A stretch of 64,000 nucleotides of DNA from Heligmosomoides polygyrus polygyrus (GCA_947396885.1 OX377203.1:7130001-7194000), one strand, 5' to 3'; counted from the stretch's first letter, positions 1 to 32,249 are shown. Notes: generated by a model not told the origin, from the sequence alone. Numbers and translations are program-made.

Positions 1-701
1 TGGCAGGGGTCCTCGCAGACAACGGCCTACGGCCGAAAGTGAAGAAGACGAAGTTCATCAGCTCTGAGCAGTGCGCTGGATCGATCCTAGACTGCCAAGG
101 GGAAACGATCGAGAAGGTGGAAGAATTCCGCTACCTCGGAAGTGACCTATCCGAGGAAGGAAGTGTGGACCAAGCGGTCAGGGGACGGATAAACGCAGCC
201 TGGCTCAAGTGGAGGGAGTCCACAGGGATCCTCTGCGACCGTAAATGCTCCAGGACGCTCAAAGGCAAGCTCTATAGAACAGTTGTGAGACCTGCTCTCC
301 TCACGGCAGTGAGTGCTGGGCCCTGGGTAAGACGCAGGAGCGGCAACTGCACGCGGCGGAGATGAGGATGCTGAGGTGGGCATGTGGATGGACCCGTCGG
401 GACAGGGTGCGAAACGAGGATGTTAGGGCAGTGATGAAGACAGCCCCGATCCAGCTGAAGATGAGAGCAGCGCCTGAGGTGGTATGGACACGTCCTCAGA
501 AGACCAGAGGATCACCCTACAAGGTTGGCCCTAGATTTCGAGGCACCCGGAAAGCGTCCGAGAGGAGCCCCAAGGAAAAGATGGAAGGACGTCATCAAGA
601 GAGATCTCGCCGAAGTCGGCGCCACGGCAGATGACGCCCTTGATAGGATGAGGTGGCGACAGATCACAAGAACAGCGGACCCTGCGACTGCGCGGGACTA
701 A
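1..701 (+). pseudogene. LINE (non-LTR retrotransposon) reverse transcriptase 3' fragment, broken
   Basis: This is the C-terminal part of a LINE reverse transcriptase. From about position 39 the frame reads a YLGSDLSEEGS block followed by INAAWLKWR and a KLYRTVVRP block, which are typical of the thumb and connection part of nematode non-LTR elements. The frame breaks near 302, where the expected conserved Tyr-Gly-Ser-Glu-Cys-Trp stretch is disrupted by a small deletion. It resumes in another frame at 362 (MRMLRWACGW) and shifts again near 480, where a third frame carries GHVLRR-like and RWKDVIKRDL motifs to a stop near 701. The start lies beyond the window. It cannot make a functional protein, and the clade within the non-LTR elements was not determined. 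Confidence 0.85.
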
Positions 702-928
702 AACGCTCAGGAGGAGTGAAGTCTACAGTAACTGCCTAGCTATCCTATTCACTGCAAAGAAACGAGAATCACCACATTCCGTAGAGAATAAAAGCCAGAA
801 GTTAACTATGCTTTTGAGAAACCGAATGAGGCCTTAAAGAAGTACATTGGTGAGCTTTTTCAATGCAATGTCCCGTTGACATCGCCTTTTCCCACGCCGT
901 TGAGAGCGGTAGGAAATTTCGAAGTGAA
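702..928. other. unassigned spacer
   Basis: The stretch between the LINE relic and the first foldback element shows no exon, repeat or RNA feature that I recognise. Remaining 3' exons of the NDUFA8-like gene were looked for here on the minus strand and not found. Confidence 0.5.
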
Positions 929-1799
929 TACGTACCATTTTCGCACCAAATTGGACGCTTTACCAAATTGCACACTTTTCAGCTCAAAATGGGCACTCTT
1001 CTAGGCAAACTTGACGATTTTGAAATGAAACTGAACATTTTACAAATTAAAAAAAGCTTCTTCTCGTTAAAAATAGAGACTCTCCGATATGAATAGAATA
1101 ATTTTTTGTTCAAGGAAAATCTAGAATGACTTGTTTTAAAGTTTTCTAAATTCATCTACACCAATACACATAGTGAACACACTGTTTGAAGTTTGATAAA
1201 ATTTTTATTTTCCAACGAAAAAAAAACGAAATAAATTTTATTTTATGTTCCAGAAAGACACCAGTTATTTAGTGCATTAAAAGAAGAGATGTCGCCATGC
1301 ACTAGGCCAGAAAGCAGCGAATACTAATTGATTGAATGAACAAAACAAATTCTGCTTGTGTGGGGTACAAAGATGGAACGGTACAACAAGAACGGTGATA
1401 AAACACTTATATCTTCAAATCATTGTTTCAAAAACGGAGCACTTAAACTATCAATCAAGTAAAAATCGCGACGATCTAGGCGAGCGCATGGCGCAGTCAC
1501 CACTTTCAGTAAACTAAATGATTACAGCTTTTCTGCGCTTTAAATACACATTTTGATTCGCTACGTTTCCTTGAGAATAAAAATTTAGCAAAATTTCAAA
1601 CAGGTGTTCACTTATTCGCCCAGGTGAACTTGGAAATTTCAAAGGTCACACTAAATTTTCATCGGACAAAAATTCTTACCGCCTCCAAGAGTTTCAATTT
1701 GTGGAAAAGGTTGTTCTGATCTCGAATATGCTAAGTTTGGTTTAAAAAGCGTCAAGCTTGCCTAGAAGAGCGTTCAATTTGACATGAAAACAGTATAAA
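929..1799. repeat. F-family foldback element
   Basis: The left arm begins with TACCATTTTCGCACC and goes on through segments recognisable in every F copy (CAAATTGGACGC, GAACATTTTACAAATT, TTTTTGTTCAAGGAAAA). The right arm repeats these as reverse complement and ends with CAATTTGACATGAAAAC. The arms are about 400 bp and diverged. There is no coding capacity. The same element recurs at 5886, 23655, 27340, 39262 and 44352. Confidence 0.8.
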
Positions 1800-1887
1800 A
1801 CAATAAAAATATAGCAGTGCTGAAGGAGATCCAGTCAGGGCACTAAGATCAATCGCTGACATAAATATCACTCGAAAAAGGCCTCAC

Positions 1888-4445
1888 TTGCTCATAAAAA
1901 GTCTTGCACTGCTCTGATCAACACAGTTAGCCAACTTCTCGGTCTCTTGCGCACATGTCTTCTTCAACATCTGGAGGAACTTAACACCACATGCTGTGAC
2001 GACGGCACCTGTAAATGCAAATTGCGAATAATCAACTGTTTAATAGTCTGCTTACCAGTAGGTTTTTAATGAAGCCATATATTCCGCAAAAGCTAGCGCT
2101 TCTTCCTCAATAGTTTGTGCTTCCTATGTAATCAGAATGGGAAGACATGGGAGTGAAGATTGATGGCCGGCAACTACACCACCTCGCTTCGCTGACAACA
2201 TCGTGCTCATAACATCGAATACTAGAAGGTCAGAGAAATGCTGGTCGACTTCGGTCGTGTGTGTGGTAACGTAGGACTGCAGCTGAATCTTACGAAGACG
2301 ATGTTCTTAAGGACCGGACGAGCTTCTGATGCCCCATTCTCGCTCAACGAAACGAACATCGCCGAATGCTCCAGCTACGTGTATCTGGGTCACCAAGTCA
2401 ACACTGCCAACTACCTAGAGCCAGGGCTGCACAGGAGGAAACGAGCGGCTTGGGAAGCTTTCAAGAGCGTCGAAGAAGTCGTGAAGAAGGCGAAGAACGT
2501 CCGACTTCGTGCCCACCTATACGACTCTACCGTTCTTCGGCCCTAACATACACCTCAGAGACTTGGGCTATACGAAACCAGGATGAACACGCGATCAGCG
2601 TCGCGCAGCGTGGAATCGAGAGGACGATGCTCGGAGTGACACGACTCACGCAAGTGAGAGAAGGCCTCCGGAGTTCTCCGAAGAGCTTCCTTGATGTTCG
2701 AAGATCAGAGACGCTGCGCCAGGGGCCAAGTCGTCGAAAATTAGGTGCACTGGCCATGTATTGCGCTTTGCAGACACACCCTGGACGAGAACCGTCACCG
2801 ACTGGATTCCGCAGGATGTCAAGAGAACACCAGTACGCCCACCAGCGCGTTGGTCTATTTCTTCGTGAAAGCCCTGAAAGAACTATATGAAGCCCTTTGT
2901 GTCTCTCAAACGAGGAGGATCCTTTGGAGCACTCTGGCACGCGACAGGTACGAATGGAGACGCTGCTTGCGCCCGCTAGAGCAAGTCGATGAACAACGGT
3001 ACGACAGGTGATACCTATACATTATAGCCGTGGAAGAAAATGTAGGCTTGGTGCGGTCAGAGTTAAACTACCAGTTAAGGAAAGGATGCAGGTAGGACCC
3101 TTTCTCTGGACATGCGCCACACACTACCTCAACCCGCGCCAGTAGCCCTTGCCGTAATTCCCCTACAGCACCTGTCTGAATAAAATCTAGCACTGGGCGT
3201 CATTTCAGGCACACTTCGGCGCAATGATACAACGGGGGGATCCCATGGGCTTCGACCGACTTAAGCGGAGCAGTCGGATATGGTGACGTGGAATTTCCCA
3301 CATTGTACGCAAGCTGACGCGTGCATACGTGTAATGCAAGTTGCAGCGAGAGCGGCCTAGGTCAAACGGGTAAAAACTCGCTCAAATGTGGGCTGGCCCC
3401 CTCATAGTAGCATTGCGCCGCATTTCCTACGCGGCCACAAGGGAAACATATAGTTCACGCCAAGAACTACCGTAGTCCTATTAGAACTGTCTTCACTCCC
3501 AATAGTGACTCGCCGATACATTTACAACCGAAAAAAACCGTCCGAGTTGTCCTGTGCGCAATGCCCGTGGTTCAAACCTGGGGCCGGTTTCATCAACAAT
3601 TAAACCCGTGGGTATACGGGGTATTAAGGATAGAGATAAGATAAAAGTCAGGTAGAGATAAGGTAAGAGTCAGAGACGTAGGCTTTAACGTAGGTATCTC
3701 TACCCCCTACACCCGCAGGTTAGTCGTTGATGAATCCGGACCCTGGTTTTCACCAATGGTGCGCTCTTACTACAAGCTCTATAGGTTGAAAGCCAGGGAT
3801 GAAGGACATTAACGGCGCTCTATGGGATTTTCTGCCCATCAGAAGCCTCCCCCTGACCCTATTTGCGCCGGACAAGCACGTATATATCACTAGCTGCAGC
3901 GACTGATTAGCAGAGGGATAGGCAACCGCTTGGTCCCGTAACGATTTCCCTGATTCGAAACTACGGTGGACAATCCAGGGCCCGTATGCTCGTCTACCCC
4001 GAGTCTCCCCCAATGGGGGATTGGGGCGTGATATAATATGCTGATATTGATTGATTCTCCCCCAACGGGGGAACACGAGCATACGGCCCCAGACGGTTGT
4101 AGGTTTATGAAACACTCCAATAGTGTGCTTATGACCGCATGCAACTCATCCATAACCTGGAAGTTCACCTTATATTTGAAAAAATTACAAAAAAATACCT
4201 TCTCTCAGGGTAGCACGGGGATCTTGCAATTCTTTGCGGCGAAGCATAAACTCCTGAAATGGAAAAGTAGAGCGGATGTGAATATGGGTCGAGATTGAAC
4301 AAATACTGCTTACATTGATCTCTTGCTCGCAGTGCTTGGCCATATACGGCGCTACTGCCTTCAGCCATGGAGTTGAAAGAGTGATCTCTTGCGGAACGGT
4401 GAGTTCGTCGTCATTTGGCAGTTTTAGATCATTCGTCAGCGCCAT
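1888..4445 (-). CDS. NDUFA8-like complex I subunit (twin CHCH protein), 3' end outside window
   Basis: This is a likely accessory subunit of mitochondrial NADH dehydrogenase (complex I), in the family of human NDUFA8. Exons on the minus strand: 4445-4314 (44 codons from ATG), 4253-4199, and 2008-1888, which ends in phase 2 at a GTGAGG donor. The remaining exons lie beyond position 1. Phases agree across both introns (60 and 2190 nt). Family hallmarks are DDELTVPQE near the N-terminus, NEFMLRRKELQDPR, and a CX11C / CX9C helix pair in exon 3 (ACGVKFLQML, then CAQETEKLANC) that matches the family spacing exactly. The first CHCH motif keeps its outer cysteines but has Arg and Thr where the two inner ones belong. 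The long intron contains a LINE relic (2150-3011). Substrate and partners are inferred from the family. Confidence 0.85.
2150..3011 (+). pseudogene. LINE reverse transcriptase 3' fragment, broken, inside NDUFA8-like intron
   Basis: An RT relic in plus orientation. It starts near GVKIDGRQLHH with a damaged FADDIVLI catalytic motif (FADN, then an altered spacing), followed by GLQLNLTKTMFL, SSYVYLG and RRKRAAWEAFKS. Later frames carry TSETWAIRNQDE, SKIRCTGHVLRF and finally WSTLARDRYEWRR with a stop at 3011. At least two frame changes occur (near 2540 and 2720). It lies in the long intron of the minus-strand NDUFA8-like gene. The protein type is one seen in many chromadorean nematode genomes, which is one reason for the organism call. 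Confidence 0.85.
3012..3585. other. unassigned intronic sequence
   Basis: No exon, recognisable repeat family or RNA motif was seen here. It is intron of the NDUFA8-like gene on the minus strand. Confidence 0.4.
3586..3745. repeat. small foldback with purine-rich core
   Basis: GTTTCATCAACAATTAAACC at the left is mirrored by GGTTAGTCGTTGATGAATC at the right. The core holds short direct repeats of AGATAAG / AGAGTCAG type. It is about 160 bp with no coding content, and resembles a MITE. Confidence 0.6.
3968..4096. repeat. hairpin element
   Basis: GGGCCCGTATGCTCGT and TCTCCCCCAATGGGGGA on the left are mirrored by TCTCCCCCAACGGGGGA and ACGAGCATACGGCCCC on the right, around an AT-rich centre (GATATAATATG). 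It gives a strong perfect-looking stem of about 50 bp and lies in the NDUFA8-like intron. Confidence 0.65.
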
Positions 4446-4460
4446 GGCTATCACCTGGAA
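4446..4460 (-). promoter_or_regulatory. candidate spliced-leader trans-splice acceptor of the NDUFA8-like gene
   Basis: On the minus strand TTCCAG ends 9 nt before the ATG at 4445, with no good upstream exon. A pyrimidine-rich AG this close to the start codon is what a nematode spliced-leader acceptor looks like. This is an inference from sequence only. Confidence 0.5.
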
Positions 4461-4655
4461 CAATTGGCTCTTTTTCTCAGAGTTAGAGCCATAGAAGCTC
4501 CAGAATAGCTCCAGAACCAATGGAAGCTTAGCAAACAGCTTTTCACTTGAAAAAACCTTCAACGTTTCTACAAACGCCCGCCTTTAAAGCCTCGGAAATT
4601 CACGCCTATGGAGCCGATAACGCATAATTTAAAACACCTAAACCCGCTTGCCGTC

Positions 4656-4970
4656 GTTAATTAAATAAAAGGATAAAGGACGGCGTTACTCAATCCCTTC
4701 TGGGATGCGCCAGCGCATTCTACTTCTACGGGATGTCGTGGAGGCGACATGAATGCGTATTTGGCCATACAATGTCTTGCGGTGGCCAGCCGATGAACAA
4801 GTCAGCGCTTTATCCTTCCCAGACAAGTCTGGTACCAATTCACCGACCCCGGAGGGATGGAAGGCTTGGTTGGCCTGGGCGGGAAATCCGAACCAGGAAC
4901 CTGGTATCGGGTGCAAGCGACAGCCGGCGCCTCCTCCGACTGCGCCCCACGCGCCCGTTAATTAAATAAA
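4656..4970 (-). repeat. tRNA-derived SINE (family S1) with 14-bp target-site duplication
   Basis: The body spans 4670-4956 in minus orientation. Read on the minus strand it begins with a tRNA-like head carrying a pol III A box (GGCGCAGTCGGAGG) and a B box (GGTTCGGATTTCC), then a unique body, and ends in a short repeated tail (TCCTTTA type). It is flanked by an exact direct repeat GTTAATTAAATAAA at 4656-4669 and 4957-4970. The copy at 44591-44882 is nearly identical, so the family was active fairly recently. Confidence 0.85.
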
Positions 4971-5640
4971 TCTACAAAACATAAAAATACAAAGAAAATG
5001 GCCTAAATAACAAAGAATCGGCAGAAGTGCGCACGTCACCAACACACCCTACAACCCTCCGTGATAACGAATCACCGCCTGTGTTTTAGCCGCGAGCTGC
5101 GCACCGTTTGCATCCCGACTCCGCCCTTTCTACCGAGCGGCAGTGGAAAAGCCGTGGGAATTATCGGACATTTCATGTGGCCTTTATGTTGGTTTTGTGT
5201 GTCGTACGCGTTCTGGAAACTATTTGCTGAGCTAATTCCATTCGTGAGTGTCCATCAGAGCCTTTATACTAGGGACTGGACAATGCAAGACGACTAGAGC
5301 AGTGCTTGTGACTTCCACCCGAGTAAAAGTATTCTAAAAGTTGCTACGAGCCGATTTTGACCTATATTTGATGTGACAAAAACCATCGCGACTTTGTGGA
5401 CCGTAGGCGAATCATACAGGCACTGATTACCCCGTTAAAAACTGGAAAATGTGTGGATTTTGTAGGTGGTATTTTGCCTCGCCATTCATATAATGTTATT
5501 GTTATTGTTTACTACGTTTCCATAAGGTAACACATTAGAAAATAAACACAATAACCATTGTATAGACACCTCTTAATGAAAGGAGAAAACAGAGATGCAA
5601 AACGGACAAATAATGGGGCAGTTCATACAAACAATCATAT
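4971..5640. other. unassigned intergenic stretch between divergent genes
   Basis: Between the NDUFA8-like start (minus) and WDR7 (plus). Open frames are short, and no exon with credible splice sites or recognised repeat was found. Confidence 0.4.
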
Positions 5641-5646
5641 TACTCA

Positions 5647-5860
5647 ACCGATTTCAAATCTAAGCGACAGACTTTCGACCCTGCTTCTGGTCGAAAATCT
5701 GTGGCTTAGATTTGAAATGGGCTGGTAGAGAGGCTATATGTTGTTGCAGGATGTTTTGTTACGGTCAAAACTCTTGCGCCAGGCGGGACTCGAACACGCA
5801 TCTTCTGCTTTCCTCTCTACCAGAAGCAGGGTCGAAAGTCTATCGCTTCTGAATTGTCTC
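5647..5860. repeat. hairpin plus minus-strand copy of SINE family S2
   Basis: GATTTCAAATCTAAGCGACAG is mirrored by CTGTGGCTTAGATTTGAAAT around 5690. At 5715-5820 a minus-strand copy of a second tRNA-derived SINE follows, with B-box-like GTTCGAGTCCC and the tail motif that reads CAAAACATCCTGCAACAACA on the minus strand. Other S2 copies are at 6085, 10960 and 11190. Confidence 0.55.
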
Positions 5861-5885
5861 GGTGCTAAGAGACACTGAAGATGAG

Positions 5886-6912
5886 AGTATATACCATTTT
5901 CACGTCAAATTGGACACTTTTCTGGGCAGGTTTGACGCTTTTGAGATCAAATTGAACATTTTCCAAGTCAAAGCGAACGTTTTTCAGATTAAATAAGAGG
6001 GTCTCTGTGATGGATAGAATCATTTTTATGAAAAAAAGTTTACGGTAACTTTATTTCGAGATTTCAAAATTCCAGTAGGTGTACAACTGATGGGTTCGAG
6101 TCCCGCCTGGCGCAAGAGTTTTGATCGCAACAAAACATCCTATAACAACAAGTTCAGCAAATATCTTCATTTTGCTGTTTCAAGTAGGCAACATTTACAC
6201 TATCAATCAAATGAAAATCGCAGCGGACTAGAGCGAGTGTGCATGGCGCGATCTGTTCTTTTAATACGTTGACAGCCGACTCTGCAGTTTAAGCTCGCAA
6301 CAAACATCCTGTAACAACAGGTGTACAACTGTTTGAAATTTCATCCAACAGTTTCAAGGCTTAAAGTGCAAAGAGTCGGCTGTCTTTCTCAACGTACTAG
6401 AAGAACAGATCGCGCCATGCACGTTCGCCATAGCTCGCTGCGATTTTCATTTGTTTGATAGTGTAAATGCTGTATACTTGAAACAGCAAAGTGAAGATGT
6501 TTGCTGAACTTACACCGTCGACAAGTGCTTAACTCCACACAAACAGAATTTTTGCTGTCAATCAAAATAAAGTCGCAATCGTCCTAGAGGAGTGGCCCAC
6601 TCTCTTTTTATCACTAAAAAAACTACTGGTTTCCTGCGCTTTAGAGAAGGTTTTAAATCATTTTTCCTTAAAATTTTTTTTTCAAATTTCAAACTTCAAT
6701 TTGTTCACTTTTTGAGGCAGGGGAGTTCAAAGTTCTCAAAGAAAGTCGTACTAACAATACATTTTCATTGAGCAAAAAATTATTCTAATCTTCTCAAAGA
6801 GTCTCTAGTTTAGTTTGGAAGGCGTTTGTTTTGAATTGGAAGAGGACCAATTTCATTCAAAAACCTCAGGCTTGCTTAGAAGAGTGTCCAATTGGACATG
6901 AAGATGGTATAT
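5886..6912. repeat. F-family foldback element with S2 SINE pieces inside
   Basis: It starts GTATATACCATTTTCACG and ends CATGAAGATGGTATATC, with the usual F arms (CAAATTGGACAC at the left, GTCCAATTGGACAT at the right). Inside are plus-strand S2 fragments (GTTCGAGTCCCGCCTGGCGC near 6090) and an inner palindrome around 6330 in which the CATGGCGCGATCTGTTCTT segment at 6243 is mirrored at 6400. Confidence 0.75.
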
Positions 6913-7097
6913 CTGCTTGACCTCCATCAATTTGCGTATACCCTTGTGTTTCTGGAAATCGCTCATTCGGAAGCGATCGTGGATTCATGGCGTGTAATGG
7001 ATCGCATTGGTGTGGCACTACAGCGTATCTACCGCCTATCCGCCGTCAGCAGCCAGATTCTCGCTGGTTCCGATACTTTTTGTTGTCTTTGCCGCTG

Positions 7098-7239
7098 TAA
7101 GGCCTTTGTCATACCATCGCTCACCCCGAGCGACGCCTAATGATATGCACCCATATCGATTCCATCGCGCCGCCCGATCGATATGGGAGCATATCATTAG
7201 GCGTCGCTCGTAGTGAGCGATGGTATGACAAGGGCCTAA
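7098..7239. repeat. palindromic MITE with GAGCGACGCCTAATGATATG arms
   Basis: TAAGGCCTTTGTCATACCAT at the left is mirrored by ATGGTATGACAAGGGCCTAA at the right. The inner arms are CGAGCGACGCCTAATGATAT and its complement, around an ATCGAT-containing core. It is about 140 bp with no coding capacity and is related in size and core to family A. Confidence 0.75.
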
Positions 7240-8040
7240 AGCGCTATTTTTGAGATTTTCGTTTATTTTCGTGGGCTGCACAGAGAATAGAACATTTCTT
7301 GAGCCAAAAAGGCCCCAAAAAAAGTTCAGTAAAGGAATGCTTCAAAGGTTGGTTTTTTTGAAGATTTGCAAAAGAAGAACATAGAAATTATTGAGTCAAA
7401 AAGTGATACGAAATGAGCTAGCGCAAAAGATTACAGCTAACGCTGGCTTTTTAAAGATGACCAAATTGGATTCTTCCTTGGCTTGCATAAAGTGGAAATT
7501 GCTTTTCTCCAAAACGATTTTGTAGTTCGTTTGATGAAAAAGAAGACAGCATCAAATGATCTCTGCGCTTAGAAGTTTAGTTGCGAGTACAGTCCCTGTA
7601 GACAGCAATGAGTCTGTTCGTAGTCCACGACGATAGCGACAGAAACGACTGAGACACTAGTGCAGCGTACGAAGGGATTACTGCCGAGCGATCGCCTAGC
7701 AGGAATCGATATGTATTCTTTGTTCGGGCGATGAGTCGCTCCTGCTGCTCCTATTACGGGATATGAGCAGACCCTATAAAGAAAGTATGGGCCTCAGTGT
7801 TGCATGACCTGATCGTTCTTCCGAAATTGTTGAACTACAAGAGCGTAGAGCTGCAAGTCGTTAGTGTGGCTGACATGAGCGAGCGAGAACGCCGCATCCA
7901 ATTAGAACACCAACTACGCATGCTCCTCTCTGTATGGCACGCTCATTCGATGCCGCCTGATTGGTGGTTACGCCCCGTCTCTCCTTGTAGGCCGTTTATT
8001 CCTTACGATCTGGTGCTGTAGTCTCTTCGCTGCGACGCTT
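7240..8040. other. unassigned intergenic stretch
   Basis: Only short open frames in both strands. No splice-consistent exon, recognised repeat or RNA was identified. Confidence 0.4.
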
Positions 8041-8044
8041 CCGA

Positions 8045-9195
8045 ACACGATTGGCACTACTGCACTTTCACGACTCCAGAGGTTGAGGAGGGGTCGAAAA
8101 AACCTCTCGCCCAAACCTTGCCCGGAGCGGCGGGTTATTAGGAATAATGATCCCGAATCTGACATCCGTTACGGTAGGTACGGGTGATTTAGGCTGTCTA
8201 GGTCATAATCCGCGATTTCGTCCAAACTTTGCCCAGAGGAGAAGGTATTTGGGATGGTGATCACAAATCTGACATTACGGTAGGTTACGATTGGTGCGTG
8301 TGTCTAAGGTAATGACTTAGACAGCTTTGGTCACCCGTACCTACCGTAACCCATCATAACCCGCCGGAGTTTCGAAAACGTGTGTCAGATTCATGGTCAG
8401 CAGCACCTCAAATAACCCCTCCCTTTGGGCGAAGTGGCACTATTGTACTTTACGGACTCCACTGAACGGGGAGAGATCGAAAAAAAATTTCGCCCAAACT
8501 TCGCCTAGGGGGGTTACTTGGGGTGCTGATCACGAATCTGACATCCGTTTTGAAATTTCGGCCGATTACGGTAGGTTACGGTAGGTACCGGTGACTAAGG
8601 CTGTCGAGGTCATAATCACCAATTTCGCCCAAACGTCGCCTAGAGGAGTTAGTTAGGGTGCTGATCACGAATCTAACATCCGTTTTTCGTTTTACGCTGG
8701 AGTACGGTAGGTTGCGGAAGGTACGGGTGACTAAGGCAATGGTCACCGATCTCGCCCAAACTCCAGCGTAAAACGAAAAACGGATGTCAAGTTTGTGATC
8801 AGCACCCCAAATAACCCCCTAGGTGAAGTTTGGGCGAAATTGGTGACTATGACCTCGACAACCTTAGTTACCCGTACCTACCGTAACCTACCGTAATCGA
8901 TCAGCACTCGAAATTACCCCCCCCCCTGGGCGAAGTTTGGGCGAAAAAATGTTTTTTCGACCTCTCCTCGTTCAGTGGAGTCCGTAAAGTACAATAGTGC
9001 CGGCGAAGTTTGTGAGAAATCGGTGATTATGACCCAGACAGCCTTAATCTCCCGTACCTACCGTAACCTATCGTAGTTCGCCGAAGTTTCGAAAGCTTAT
9101 GTCAAACTCGTGATCATCAACACCTCAAATAACCCCACTAAGCGAAGTTTGTGTGATTTTTTCAACCTCTCGTCGACCTCCAGGGTCGTGAAAGT
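8045..9195. repeat. C-family foldback cluster
   Basis: At least four nested or stacked inverted copies of one module. The diagnostic words are GATCAGCACCCCAAATAACC, CGAAGTTTGGGCGAAAT, and TACGGTAGGTACGGGTGA with their complements. The motif GGATGTCAGATTTGTGATC occurs in both orientations between 8150 and 9120. The same family forms the core of the large element at 52461-53888. The cluster ends about 80 bp before the WDR7 start codon, so it may overlap the WDR7 promoter region. Confidence 0.7.
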
Positions 9196-9259
9196 ACAAT
9201 AGTGTTCTGCTGCCTTTTCGCTGATCGCTGCTGATCTGTGCTTAATTGCCGCTGAAATG

Positions 9260-9273
9260 CCCCCATTTTTAGA
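9260..9273 (+). promoter_or_regulatory. candidate spliced-leader acceptor of WDR7
   Basis: CCATTTTTAG ends one base before the ATG at 9274. A T-rich AG directly at the start codon of the first recognisable exon fits a nematode trans-splice acceptor. An ATG at 9257 is in another frame and would lie upstream of this acceptor. Confidence 0.5.
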
Positions 9274-30538
<21,265 letters not shown>

Positions 30539-31200
30539 AGGAGATACCGTATGCGCGTAGATGACTTGATAAATCGACGGGTGCAAGCGACGCGAGGACC
30601 AGTGGTGCCCGAAAGGCACCGGAAATCTGGGTTAAACGGCCGCCTGTTCATAGTCCTTGGCAACAGCGACAAGCACATGCGTATCGATTTTCGCGCGGAA
30701 CTGATCGATTTTCGCGCCACGCTCAGCCCAGTCCATTGTGTCGCCGTCGTCGCCGACTATGAACGGGCCGCCGCAAGTCGACAAACGGTCACGTACCTAA
30801 GCAGAACTTAACGTTACTCATGTGTCTATACTACCGCTGCTGCTACTACTGCTACTATCAACCAACAGCATAGTGATCTATTATATGTACATAGGACGAA
30901 GTGCGCATTAGTGTGGCTATCAGCTTTAGTTCAGAGTTTATGTACAAGTATCTATTTACCTTTACCGTCTGTTTTTCTAGCTTACAATTCCACTGATGAC
31001 CCCTGTGTGAGTGTCAAAAGTGGCAAAGAGCGCGGAATTTCACAAAAAAAAAATGCCTTGAGGCTGGTGTTGCATCCATGTTCAGGGCTTCGAGGAACCC
31101 AGGATATGCAGGAAATCCCAAGCTTTAATGTTGTTTTGGGAGACTGCATCGCAAGTGTGCAAAAACTCAGACAGATCGCTTTTTTCGGAAGAAGACACGA
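30539..31200 (+). other. region downstream of WDR7
   Basis: The WDR7 3' untranslated region should start here. No clear AATAAA was found in the first few hundred bases. At 30630-30760 there is a diverged ATCGAT-type palindrome, and near 30840 a short CTGCTGCTACTACTG run. Confidence 0.4.
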
Positions 31201-32075
31201 CTTCCAATTAAACTACAATTTCAAGTGTCCTCCCTAAACGGTACGGATTCAAAAATGTGATTCAGAGTAGAGTTCACCGAGTTCTGAATCATTTCCGCAT
31301 CGATTTGCACTTGTCACGTCACAAGGACAGTCGTTTTTAACTCCACAACGGTTTGGAACGTTAAGCTGTGCTAGAGATCCTTTCTAGCAGACATTTCGTA
31401 AGAATTTTTCCCTTGGGATCGGAATATGGGTAGCCGACGAGCCATGCTAGAGCAGCGAAATTTCATCAAGAAAGCGATTTCATCACTATGAACAAGTAGC
31501 GAATGTTAGCGCTCTCCTACTGGTACGTACAATTTCGGTGAATATTTCGAAAAAGAGGAGCTGGGAGACTCTCAAGTGGAAGTCCAGGTGAAAGCCAGCT
31601 GCAGTTCAACATCGACGACTTAGCTCTTCTACCGACTCAGATGTTCAGCTACTGTAGAAGAACTAGGACGAGATGTTGAACTGCAGCTGGCTTTCACTAG
31701 GACTTCCACTTGGGAACCTCCCAGCTCCTCTTCTTCGGAATACTGACCGAAATTGTACGTACCAGTAGGAGAGCGCTAACATTCGCCACTTGTCCAGTGA
31801 TGAAGTCGCTTTCTTGAAGAAATTTCGCTGCTCTAGCATAGCTCGTTGGCTACCCATATTTCGATCTCAAGGGAAAAATTCTTATGAAATGTTTGCTAGA
31901 AAGGATCACTAGCACAGCTTAACGTTCTAAACCTTTGTGGAGTTGGAAACGAACGTCTTTGCGAGGTGGTAAGAGCAGATCGACGCCGAAATGCTTCAGA
32001 ACATAGTGAATGCTACGCTGAACTATATTTTGAATCTGTGTCGCCTTTAGGGAGAACACTTTAAATAGCAAGTTA
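31200..32075. repeat. foldback element of about 870 bp with 400-bp arms
   Basis: AAACGGTACGGATTCAAAA and CTCCACAACGGTTTGGAACG on the left are mirrored by TTTTGAATCTGTGTCGCC and CGTTCTAAACCTTTGTGGAG on the right. The inner arms (GAATATGGGTAGCCGACGAG, CTCTCCTACTGGTACGTAC) have few mismatches and meet near 31640. There is no coding potential and no second copy in the window. Confidence 0.85.
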
Positions 32076-32109
32076 GCAATATTGCTCAGTTTGAAGAACT
32101 TCGTGCATT

Positions 32110-32249
32110 AAGGCCCCGTTTATACTTCGTCGCGGGGCGACGCGACGCCACGTATAGTGGCCATATTGATTGTGCGACGCGATCGATCAATTTGGCCTCA
32201 TTGCGTGGCCATCGCGTCGCGCCGCGACAAAGTATAAACGGGGCCTAAG
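32110..32249. repeat. A-family palindromic MITE
   Basis: TAAGGCCCCGTTTATACTTC and AAGTATAAACGGGGCCTAA are the ends. GCGACGCGACGCC arms lie around GATCGATCAATTTGGCC. Confidence 0.85.

Noticed and set aside
929..1799. missing 3' exons of the NDUFA8-like gene
   Set aside because: The minus strand here is F-family repeat without the expected CX9C second helix; the exons must be beyond the window edge.
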